A stretch of DNA of 5,303 nucleotides. It comes from Bradyrhizobium sp. (lineage in GTDB: Bacteria; Pseudomonadota; Alphaproteobacteria; Rhizobiales; Xanthobacteraceae). The DNA lies in the NCBI GenBank assembly GCA_028290165.1, contig JAQGKJ010000746.1, forward strand, positions 1 to 5,303, given 5' to 3'. The notes below the pieces were generated by a model. That model ran no database searches. It saw only the letters and a list, made by a program, of their open reading frames with translations, and was not told the origin of the DNA. The position numbers and the translations under genes are program-made. The stretch's first letter is position 1; every line of letters begins with the position of its first letter. This document shows positions 1 through 5,060 of the stretch, piece after piece.

Positions 1-381
1 TTCGGCAAATTCCCCGGGCTGAAGGTGGTGCTGATGGAATCCGGCGTCAGCTGGTTGCCGGCCTTCATGTGGCGCGCCAACAAGACCTGGCGCGGCGTGC
101 GGGTCGAGGTGCCCTGGGTCGAGCGCGAACCGGCCTCGATCATCCGCGACCATATCCGCGTCACCATGCAGCCGTTCGACGGCCCGCCGGATGCGGCAGG
201 CGTTGCCGACGTCATCGAGCAGATCGGCTCCGACAAGATGTTTTTGTTCGCGTCCGATTATCCGCACTGGCAGTTCGACGGCGACGACCCGATGCCGCCG
301 CATATCCCCGCCAGCCTCGTTTCGCGCATGTGCGCCGACAATCCGCTTGAAACCTTTCCGCGGCTGAAGCTCGCCGCCTAG
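1..381 (+). CDS. Amidohydrolase family 2 protein, C-terminal part (5' end outside window)
   Basis: The reading frame is open from base 1 and ends at TAG 379-381, giving the last 126 residues of a protein whose start lies upstream. It matches the C-terminal half of the amidohydrolase-2 (ACMSD-like, PF04909) TIM barrel. It has an MESGVSW motif at fragment residues 12-18 and FASDYPHW at 83-90, whose Asp (fragment residue 86) is in the position of the strand-8 metal-site Asp. The next gene has the same motifs in the same order (IEGGFGW, FSSDYPHW) and a shared T-x-Q-P, so the two are paralogues. Family members are metal-dependent decarboxylases or hydrolases acting on aromatic or ring-cleavage acids. 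The exact substrate is unknown. It ends 23 bases before the next gene, which suggests one operon. The family call is firm and the reaction is open. Confidence 0.9.
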   Translation, partial: FGKFPGLKVVLMESGVSWLPAFMWRANKTWRGVRVEVPWVEREPASIIRDHIRVTMQPFDGPPDAAGVADVIEQIGSDKMFLFASDYPHWQFDGDDPMPPHIPASLVSRMCADNPLETFPRLKLAA

Positions 382-392
382 CACGACGGCCT

Positions 393-400
393 AAGGAGGA
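393..400 (+). promoter_or_regulatory. Strong Shine-Dalgarno for the second amidohydrolase
   Basis: The sequence AAGGAGGA lies four bases before the ATG at 405. It is a near-perfect match to the anti-Shine-Dalgarno sequence and fixes the start of the 370-aa gene. It is clearly stronger than the site before the Rieske gene. Confidence 0.8.
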
Positions 401-404
401 TCGC

Positions 405-1517
405 ATGAGTGATGTCATCGACCGCCCCTTAGCTGAGCAGGAAGCCACCGCAAAGAGCCGCCTGCGGATCATCGACTGCGATATCCATCCAAGCCTGCAT
501 TCGCGCGCCGATCTCGATCCGTTCCTGACAAAACGCTGGCAGGAGCATTTGAAAACCTACGGCGATCATTTGCGCACGCCCTATATCGGCACCACGCCCT
601 ATCCGCGCTCATCGCCCTTGATCGCGCGCCGCGACGCCTGGCCGCCGACCGGCGGCCCGCCCGGATCCGATCTTGCCTTCATGCGCAAGCAGCACCTCGA
701 TCCGTTCGACCTCGAGTTCGGCATCCTGCAGGTGCTCGACCTCTTTATCTTCTCGCAGCAGAACCTCGATTTCGGCGCGGCGATCCAGCGCGCCGTCAAC
801 GAGTGGCAGCTCGCGAACTGGACCTATAGGGAACCGCGGCTGAAAGCGTCCATTCTGGTCGGGCAGGACGACACGGAAGCGGCGATCGCCGAGATCGAGC
901 GCTGCTCCAAAATCGGTCAGTATGTGCAGATCAATGTCTCGCCGCGCGCCAACGAGCCGCTCGGACGCCATCGTTACTGGCCGATCTACGCGCGCGCCGA
1001 AGAACTCGGCCTGCCGCTTGGCATCCATGTCGGCGGCTATGGCGGCCACGCGCCGACCGGCGGCGGCTGGCCGTCCTATTACGCCGAGGAGCACCAGTCG
1101 AATGCGCATACGATGGCGGCAACGCTGACGAGTCTTGTTATCGATGGGGTGCTCGAACGATTCCCGCGCCTGAAAATCGTGTTCATCGAGGGCGGTTTTG
1201 GGTGGATCTCCTCGACCATGTGGCGCATGGACCAGCATTTCGAGCGTTTTCGCAGCGAAGTCCCGCACCTCAAGCGCCGTCCGTCGGAATATGTCCGAGA
1301 GCACTTCTGGTTCACCACGCAACCGATCGACGAGCCGGACGAAGCAAGATATCTGCGTTCGCTGATCGATTGGGTCGGCGTCGATCGCCTGTTGTTCTCG
1401 TCGGATTATCCGCACTGGGATTTCGACGATCCGCGGTTTGCCTTCAGGACCCCGCTGACGGACGTGGAACGGGCGAAAATCTTCAACAGCAACGCCCGCG
1501 CGCTCTACAAGCTCTGA
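405..1517 (+). CDS. Amidohydrolase family 2 protein (ACMSD-like metal-dependent hydrolase/decarboxylase)
   Basis: This is a complete 370-aa protein, and the start is set by the strong Shine-Dalgarno site at 393-400. Strand 1 carries D26-I-H28 (context IIDCDIHPS), the usual metal-binding D/H/E-x-H position of this family. H208 (GIHVGG) matches the strand-5 metal ligand. IEGGFGW at 261-267 and FSSDYPHW at 331-338 follow, with D334 as the likely strand-8 catalytic Asp. No signal peptide is visible, so it is probably cytoplasmic. Known PF04909 members include ACMSD, gamma-resorcylate decarboxylase and 2,3-dihydroxybenzoate decarboxylase. The substrate here cannot be assigned. It lies between a paralogue 23 bases upstream and a Rieske gene 19 bases downstream, which suggests co-transcription and a role in degrading an aromatic or heterocyclic acid. 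The family is certain and the pathway is inferred. Confidence 0.95.
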   Translation: MSDVIDRPLAEQEATAKSRLRIIDCDIHPSLHSRADLDPFLTKRWQEHLKTYGDHLRTPYIGTTPYPRSSPLIARRDAWPPTGGPPGSDLAFMRKQHLDPFDLEFGILQVLDLFIFSQQNLDFGAAIQRAVNEWQLANWTYREPRLKASILVGQDDTEAAIAEIERCSKIGQYVQINVSPRANEPLGRHRYWPIYARAEELGLPLGIHVGGYGGHAPTGGGWPSYYAEEHQSNAHTMAATLTSLVIDGVLERFPRLKIVFIEGGFGWISSTMWRMDQHFERFRSEVPHLKRRPSEYVREHFWFTTQPIDEPDEARYLRSLIDWVGVDRLLFSSDYPHWDFDDPRFAFRTPLTDVERAKIFNSNARALYKL

Positions 1518-1536
1518 TTCCAAGTCTTAGGCAAAA

Positions 1537-1956
1537 ATGGCCCGTCACATCGTCGCCCGTACCACGGATATCCCGCCCGGAGGCAACAAGGTGGTCGACG
1601 TCGAAGGCCGCGACATCGTCGTGTTCCATGTCAACGGCGAGTTCTTCGCGCTACTCAATCGTTGCCCGCACGCCGGCGCGGCGATCGACAAGGCCGCCTG
1701 CGTGGCGCGGCTGACTTCGCCCGAGCCCGGCGTCTATCAGCGCTCGCGGGTCGGCGAGCTTCTGCGCTGCGCCTGGCACGGCTGGGAATTCGACATCCGC
1801 AACGGCCAATCCTGGTTCGATCCCAACCGGGTGAAGGTCAGGACCTATCGCGTCGTGATCGAGGACGGCGAAACGCTGGCCAAGGGGCCTTACGTGGCGG
1901 AGACGTTTCCGGTGCATGTCGAGGACAGTTATGTGGTTGTCGAGATCAACAGTTAG
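1537..1956 (+). CDS. Rieske [2Fe-2S] ferredoxin-like protein
   Basis: This 139-aa protein is a single Rieske domain. The cluster ligands are visible as C43-P-H45 and C78-A-W-H81, followed by GWEFDIRNG, the usual beta-strand after the second ligand pair. There are 32 residues between H45 and C78, whereas simple Rieske ferredoxins and ring-hydroxylating oxygenases usually have about 15-18. The extra stretch (about residues 53-72) carries the segment SPEPGVYQ. No signal peptide or oxygenase catalytic domain is present, so it is a soluble cytoplasmic electron carrier or an accessory subunit. The Shine-Dalgarno site is weak (AGG at 1529-1531, five bases before ATG). It follows the amidohydrolase by 19 bases and is probably the last gene of that operon, because the next gene converges on it. 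The natural electron partner is not in the window. Confidence 0.92.
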   Translation: MARHIVARTTDIPPGGNKVVDVEGRDIVVFHVNGEFFALLNRCPHAGAAIDKAACVARLTSPEPGVYQRSRVGELLRCAWHGWEFDIRNGQSWFDPNRVKVRTYRVVIEDGETLAKGPYVAETFPVHVEDSYVVVEINS

Positions 1957-1967
1957 GGCTGAAAGTT

Positions 1968-2107
1968 ATGACGAAACTTGTCATGCCCGGGCTTGACCCG
2001 GGCATCCACGTCTTAGGAACGTTGTAGCAGGAAAGACGTGGATGGCCGGCCATAGGCGAGCGGAAGCGACGCCGTCCTTCGGACGGCTATGCCCGGCCAT
2101 GACGAAA
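1968..2107. repeat. Composite palindromic intergenic repeat (Bradyrhizobium-type), first copy
   Basis: Several nested inverted repeats can be read directly. A 9-bp hairpin (ATGCCCGGG, loop CTTGA, CCCGGGCAT) is at 1983-2005. An 11-bp inverted repeat ATCCACGTCTT/AAGACGTGGAT is at 2004-2014 and 2033-2043. The arms 2042-2055 and 2087-2100 pair in 13 of 14 positions and enclose a 7-bp hairpin, GCCGTCC/GGACGGC, at 2071-2087. The outer ends carry GTCATG and CATGAC. A 9-bp direct repeat, ATGACGAAA, lies at 1968-1976 and 2099-2107; the right copy overlaps the element end. The core resembles repeats that I remember as common between genes in Bradyrhizobium and relatives. It sits between convergent genes and could end or protect both transcripts. 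It lacks a T-tract directly after a stem, so I do not call it a canonical terminator. Confidence 0.8.
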
Positions 2108-2181
2108 AAAACGCGTACTTGCGCGTCTGGAAGGATGAAGGCTGCTCACTCTCCCCGCTCAAAGCGCAAACCAATCCCCGC

Positions 2182-3585
2182 CTACCGGGCGCGCACGCGA
2201 GCCGGCTCGGGCGCGCCAGCGTCCATCTCCGCGCGCCTTTCGGCGACGGCATGATGAAACAGTTCGAGCACGAGGCCAAAGGCCGCCACGTCTTCTTCTT
2301 CGATGGCGCCGTCATCGTAGCATTCGAGCGTTTCGCGGATGATGGCATCGACCTCGCGCTGCATGGCCAGCAATTCCTCGACCGATTCAGCTGTGCGCAC
2401 CTTCGAAATCATGGCCAGGATTGCGCCGCGATGTATGGTGTTTTCTTCCCTTTCGTCTCGCTTCAGAAAGTGACGCAACCACGCCCAAGCCGAACCAAGC
2501 CCTGAAAGAAGGAGGAGGGCGAACCAGAAGTAATCGCCATACCTGTCAAGAAACGTGCGTTCGTTGCCGTCGATGTAGGCCGCGGCTCCGCGATGGACCG
2601 GCAACTCGGCATCCTTGTCGGTGTCCGGCTTTTTGATGTGTGCGGCACCCGGCGCTTGTTTGGCAACCTCGTGACGAACCGTAAACAGTTGCCGGGCCAA
2701 CGCGGCCACTGTCGTTTCAGACAAGGCCTTGCGCGCGACGATCACATGATTGACGCTGACCGTCTCGATCTTGTCGTCCGGCCAGGCTGGCTTGGCATTG
2801 AAGATGCTACCCGGAATTTCCTCGGATTCGTAAAGCGGGTGTTTTTGGGCAATCGCTTCCGATACATCAATCGGCAGAAATTTCGGCTCACCTCTGCTGC
2901 GCGCGGTCGCAGCGAGGGCATCAGTGGTGATCTTGCTGTCGAGCGGGCCCACCGCCATGAACGCATCAAGGTTCGGCTCCCGCGCGAGCTCTTCGATCTG
3001 GTTGGTGCCAAACTGCGTGACCGCAACCTTGCCGGGATCGACGCCGGATTCGGTCAGGATCACGCGCAGCAATGCCACATTCGCCGGCGTTTTGCCGATC
3101 ACGCCAACCCGATGGTCGGCAAGATCGTCGATCGTCTTGATTTTCGGTGTCGGTTGTCGCCTGGAGCCCTTGCCCGGCAGGCCGGAGGGCGACCACAGCA
3201 CCACGAAGTTCTGCCGGACGATGGCGACGGTCTCGGCGTCGCGCGGCATTTCCAGATCGGCGCGGCCGACTGCAAGATCGGCTTTCGCAGACCCGAGAAG
3301 AGCGAGGCTTTCCACCGCTCCGTCGGTCGTTATCGGAGACAGCCTGACGGCACTGCGGTCGCGGGCGAAGGCTTCGGCCATTGCCTGGATCAGCTTTTGG
3401 TCGTCGCTTCCCGGCGGCCCGACGGCAATCCGAAGCGTGACCGGCCGCAACGCGAAATACAGCGTGCCGGCGGCCGCGCAGAAAAGCAGTAATCCAGCCG
3501 CCAGCACCAGCAACGAAAAGTTACGCCTTTTCCGGCGCCGGCGAGACACATCTCTGGTTTCGCCGGGGTGGTCTGATGAGGACAT
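2182..3585 (-). CDS. TAXI-family TRAP solute-binding protein with two membrane anchors
   Basis: The protein has 467 aa. Residues 1-22 are charged and basic (RRRRKRR), then comes a hydrophobic segment at about 23-46. This looks like an uncleaved anchor, because no clear signal peptidase site is seen. Residues about 50-340 resemble the TAXI (NMT1-like) periplasmic binding domain: LRIAVGPPGSDD at the start, ADLAVGRAD near 102-110, FVVLWSP near 127-133, then GVIGKTPANV and FGTNQIEEL. A second hydrophobic segment spans about 352-374 and is followed by a charged, helical tail to 467, which would be cytoplasmic. Classical TAXI proteins are soluble periplasmic receptors of about 320 aa, so the double anchor and tail are additions. 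No TRAP permease gene is next to it. The ATG at 3583-3585 has no good Shine-Dalgarno site, so the start is less certain; GTG at codon 13 is a possible alternative. A role in ligand sensing or orphan uptake is inference. Confidence 0.88.
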   Translation of the reverse strand: MSSSDHPGETRDVSRRRRKRRNFSLLVLAAGLLLFCAAAGTLYFALRPVTLRIAVGPPGSDDQKLIQAMAEAFARDRSAVRLSPITTDGAVESLALLGSAKADLAVGRADLEMPRDAETVAIVRQNFVVLWSPSGLPGKGSRRQPTPKIKTIDDLADHRVGVIGKTPANVALLRVILTESGVDPGKVAVTQFGTNQIEELAREPNLDAFMAVGPLDSKITTDALAATARSRGEPKFLPIDVSEAIAQKHPLYESEEIPGSIFNAKPAWPDDKIETVSVNHVIVARKALSETTVAALARQLFTVRHEVAKQAPGAAHIKKPDTDKDAELPVHRGAAAYIDGNERTFLDRYGDYFWFALLLLSGLGSAWAWLRHFLKRDEREENTIHRGAILAMISKVRTAESVEELLAMQREVDAIIRETLECYDDGAIEEEDVAAFGLVLELFHHAVAERRAEMDAGAPEPARVRAR

Positions 3586-3666
3586 CGCTGCAGCCAGGTT
3601 CGAGAAGGAAGCTCCGGATCCAAGGATACCACGCTTCCCGGCCCGGGTCAGATCGCCGTTGGCTGA

Positions 3667-3704
3667 GAAAAAGAATTAACCTCAGCGCGAGAAAGCGCTG
3701 AGGT
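3667..3704 (-). terminator. Rho-independent terminator of the glycine-rich gene
   Basis: A perfect 10-bp stem, ACCTCAGCGC (3679-3688) with GCGCTGAGGT (3695-3704), encloses a 6-base loop. Read on the minus strand it is followed by TTAATTCTTTTT (down to 3667), a T-rich tail with one C and a few A interruptions. It lies about 90 bases past the stop codon of the minus-strand glycine-rich gene and before the minus-strand TAXI gene, so it should separate the two transcripts. Confidence 0.75.
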
Positions 3705-3794
3705 CATCTCAAAGCGGCCGATGCTCAGTCTGTCAGCCGAACGTCCGCGATCGACATCGCGTAACCTGGGCCATCAACCGCAGACCTGAAAAGG

Positions 3795-4370
3795 CTACCG
3801 GCGCGAGACATGCGAGACATGCCTGGTGTGCACGCGCCGATGAACCGCGTAGCTGCTGCCATCATCATAGTAGGCATCGTTGTAGGCGTAGGGGTATCCA
3901 TAGCCATAGCCGTAGCCATACGGATAATCGTACGCGTAGTCGTCATAATACGGGTAGCCGAAGCCGAAGCGGCGCCCGAAGTCGCGATCATGGAATCCGT
4001 CGCGATCATGGAATCCACGGCCTTCACCGCGGCCACGATCGCCGCCCCGGAAACCGCCTTCACGGAATCCACCGCTCATCTCGCCTCCGCGCATTCCGGC
4101 GAAGCCGCCGGTGCGGAAGCCGCCACCGCCCATGCCCATGCCGCCTCCACGGAAGCCGCCACCGCCCATGCCGCCGCCGTGGAAACCGCCGCCGCCACCA
4201 AAGCCGCCGCCGCCGTGGCCACCGCCCATGCCGCCACCGCCCATGCCGCCACCGCCGCCGCCGTGGCCACCACCACCACCGCCGCCGCCACCACGCGCCA
4301 ACGCCATTGTCGGCGAAGCCAGGCCAACGGCCGCAACTGCCAATAACGCGATCACTGTCTTGCGCAACAT
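3795..4370 (-). CDS. Secreted glycine/tyrosine-rich low-complexity protein, function unknown
   Basis: From the preferred ATG at 4368-4370 the product is 191 aa. Residues 1-25 form a typical signal peptide: MLRK, a hydrophobic core, then TMALA before the Gly run, with a likely Ala-x-Ala cleavage. The mature part starts with an almost pure Gly tract broken by His, Met and Phe (GGGM, GGGF, GGFH repeats). An Arg/Asp-rich part follows with a duplicated FHDRD, then a Tyr-rich part with four GY repeats and YPYAY. A basic, His-containing tail (RRVHTRHVSHVSRR) ends the protein. GGAGA at 4377-4381 is six bases before this ATG, which supports it over an in-frame ATG at 4374-4376 or one farther upstream at 4433. 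I do not recognise a catalytic domain. It could be a cell-surface, matrix-like or metal-binding structural protein; that is a guess from composition. It is divergent from the zinc-ribbon gene. Confidence 0.82.
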   Translation of the reverse strand: MLRKTVIALLAVAAVGLASPTMALARGGGGGGGGGHGGGGGGMGGGGMGGGHGGGGFGGGGGFHGGGMGGGGFRGGGMGMGGGGFRTGGFAGMRGGEMSGGFREGGFRGGDRGRGEGRGFHDRDGFHDRDFGRRFGFGYPYYDDYAYDYPYGYGYGYGYPYAYNDAYYDDGSSYAVHRRVHTRHVSHVSRR

Positions 4371-4376
4371 AACCAT

Positions 4377-4381
4377 TCTCC
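4377..4381 (-). promoter_or_regulatory. Ribosome-binding site that decides the start of the glycine-rich gene
   Basis: On the minus strand GGAGA lies directly before ATG 4376-4374 and six bases before ATG 4370-4368. Only the second has normal spacing, so translation most likely starts at 4370. A second purine block, GGGAG (4391-4395), is 14 bases from the first ATG, which is too far to be ideal. Confidence 0.5.
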
Positions 4382-4425
4382 GAGATCTAGCTCCCAACCA
4401 CGACACCGTTTGCAGATGGCAATCG

Positions 4426-4435
4426 TTTTGCAAAA
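4426..4435. promoter_or_regulatory. Perfect palindrome TTTTGCAAAA, possible operator
   Basis: This 10-bp perfect palindrome is 55 bases upstream of the preferred start of the glycine-rich gene. It is flanked by CG and TCG, extending a near-symmetric context. A half-like GTTTGCAGA occurs at about 4408-4416. No regulator is identified, and the site may be chance. Confidence 0.25.
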
Positions 4436-4713
4436 TCGCTACCGGCTTCGACGAGTCAGCACCTCAACTCTCCGCGAGCGATTAAACTTAAAGTCAGAAA
4501 AGAAATTGTCAGCAACGCGCGCGCGAAACGCGTCCACTGTTGCAGATTTATTTCCGATTTGGAATCGCGCTACAAAAGCTGCTGAAATCGAATCTTGACG
4601 TGAAGCAGTGACGCGGCTTCAGAAGCAGTTTTTTCGCAACAGGGCTGGCCGCAAGGCGCGCTAGCCGTGTATAAGGCTGCATCCAAGGCGTTCTCCATGG
4701 CAGGTAAGAGCGG

Positions 4714-4920
4714 ATGTCGAAGCAGTCGATGCGCGAAGAGGCCGAGCGCCTGATCCGTGAAACCATGGAGCGCAAGGCCATTGTCGTGAAGCAGGGCAAC
4801 ACCCGCATCGAGACGGTGTGCGGAAAATGCGGCGCGCCGAACCGCATCTCGGCCGAAAAAGGCGCCACGCGGGTGAAATTCGCCTGCAAGCAATGCGGAC
4901 ACAAGCAAGAGACGCTGTGA
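4714..4920 (+). CDS. Small four-cysteine zinc-ribbon-like protein, function unknown
   Basis: The 68-aa protein has an N-terminal charged helix (about residues 4-22, rich in Arg and Glu) followed by a compact Cys domain. The Cys pattern is C36-G-K-C39 and C58-K-Q-C61, 18 residues apart, each pair followed by Gly as in zinc-ribbon knuckles. The chain ends with HKQETL. The ATG at 4714 is preceded by AGGTAAGAG (4702-4710), an acceptable Shine-Dalgarno site. A nearby ATG at 4697 is out of frame, and the next in-frame Met is codon 6. Codon use is GC-rich like the other genes, which supports real coding. It has no signal peptide or membrane segment, so it is probably cytoplasmic. Zinc ribbons of this size bind nucleic acid or act as small adaptor proteins, but I cannot name a family. 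No downstream partner gene is visible before the repeats. Confidence 0.82.
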   Translation: MSKQSMREEAERLIRETMERKAIVVKQGNTRIETVCGKCGAPNRISAEKGATRVKFACKQCGHKQETL

Positions 4921-4954
4921 GAATTCCTCCGCTGTGATTGCGAGAATTAGACCC

Positions 4955-5048
4955 CGTCATTGCCGGGCTTGACCCGGCAATCCATCATCCTTCGCGACAA
5001 GCTCTTTTGCGAAGAAGATCGATCACCGGGTCAAGCCCGGTGATGACG
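4955..5048. repeat. Palindromic intergenic repeat, second copy with the same core
   Basis: There are two 9-bp hairpins in mirror arrangement. ATTGCCGGG, loop CTTGA, CCCGGCAAT is at 4959-4981. ATCACCGGG, loop TCAAG, CCCGGTGAT is at 5022-5044. The outer ends CGTCAT (4955-4960) and ATGACG (5043-5048) are inverted copies. Between them, CTTCGC (4990-4995) pairs with GCGAAG (5009-5014). The CCGGGCTTGACCCGG core is the same as in the repeat at 1983-2005. The element starts 34 bases after the zinc-ribbon stop codon and may fold at the end of that transcript. The whole could form one long cruciform. No T-tract follows a stem, so intrinsic termination is not claimed. Confidence 0.8.
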
Positions 5049-5060
5049 AGTTGAGACTGC

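Larger units (their letters stand above)
4371..4713. other. 343-base divergent intergenic region with regulatory-looking sequence
   Basis: No convincing gene lies here. The region must hold the promoters of the minus-strand glycine-rich gene and the plus-strand zinc-ribbon gene, but I see no strong -35/-10 pair. Weak candidates for the rightward promoter are CTTGACG near 4594-4600 and TATAAG at 4670-4675. The middle (about 4480-4560) is more AT-rich than the genes. Other structure includes a perfect 10-bp palindrome at 4426-4435, an 8-bp direct repeat GAAGCAGT at 4602-4609 and 4622-4629, and a 6-bp hairpin (4601-4621) followed seven bases later by T6 (4629-4634). A small stem, GGCTGG (4643-4648) with CTAGCC (4661-4666), encloses CC-GCAA-GG. 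These could be leader structures or chance. Confidence 0.5.

Noticed and set aside
609..1523. 304-aa open frame on the minus strand opposite the second amidohydrolase
   Set aside because: It is antisense to a gene with clear family motifs, its translation shows no recognisable domain, and long antisense frames are common in high-GC DNA.
1980..2104. Intrinsic bidirectional terminator between the convergent genes
   Set aside because: Stems are strong, but neither direction has a T-run directly after a stem. The run of A at 2105-2110 gives T before, not after, the stems on the minus strand.
2593..3492. 299-aa open frame on the plus strand opposite the TAXI gene
   Set aside because: The minus-strand frame has clear TAXI motifs and membrane segments, while this one is Arg-rich with no domain. 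It is a GC-driven shadow.
2924..3679. 251-aa open frame on the plus strand overlapping the TAXI gene and its upstream region
   Set aside because: Composition is Ser/Arg/Ala-rich without a motif, and it would run through the likely terminator hairpin at 3679-3704.
3810..4346. 178-aa Ala/Thr-rich plus-strand frame opposite the glycine-rich gene
   Set aside because: It is the reverse reading of Gly codon repeats. The minus strand has a signal peptide, a ribosome-binding site and a terminator.
4111..4485. Proline-rich plus-strand frame (PPPP and KPPP repeats)
   Set aside because: Pro repeats are the exact complement of the Gly tract. No ribosome-binding site supports it.
4570..4908. Minus-strand frames of 112 and 118 aa opposite the zinc-ribbon gene
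   Set aside because: They have no recognisable domain, and the plus-strand frame has a regular Cys pattern and a suitable ribosome-binding site.
4955..5048. Two spaced palindromes as a possible CRISPR array
   Set aside because: Only two units occur and they are inverted, not direct. The spacing and stems fit an intergenic palindromic element.
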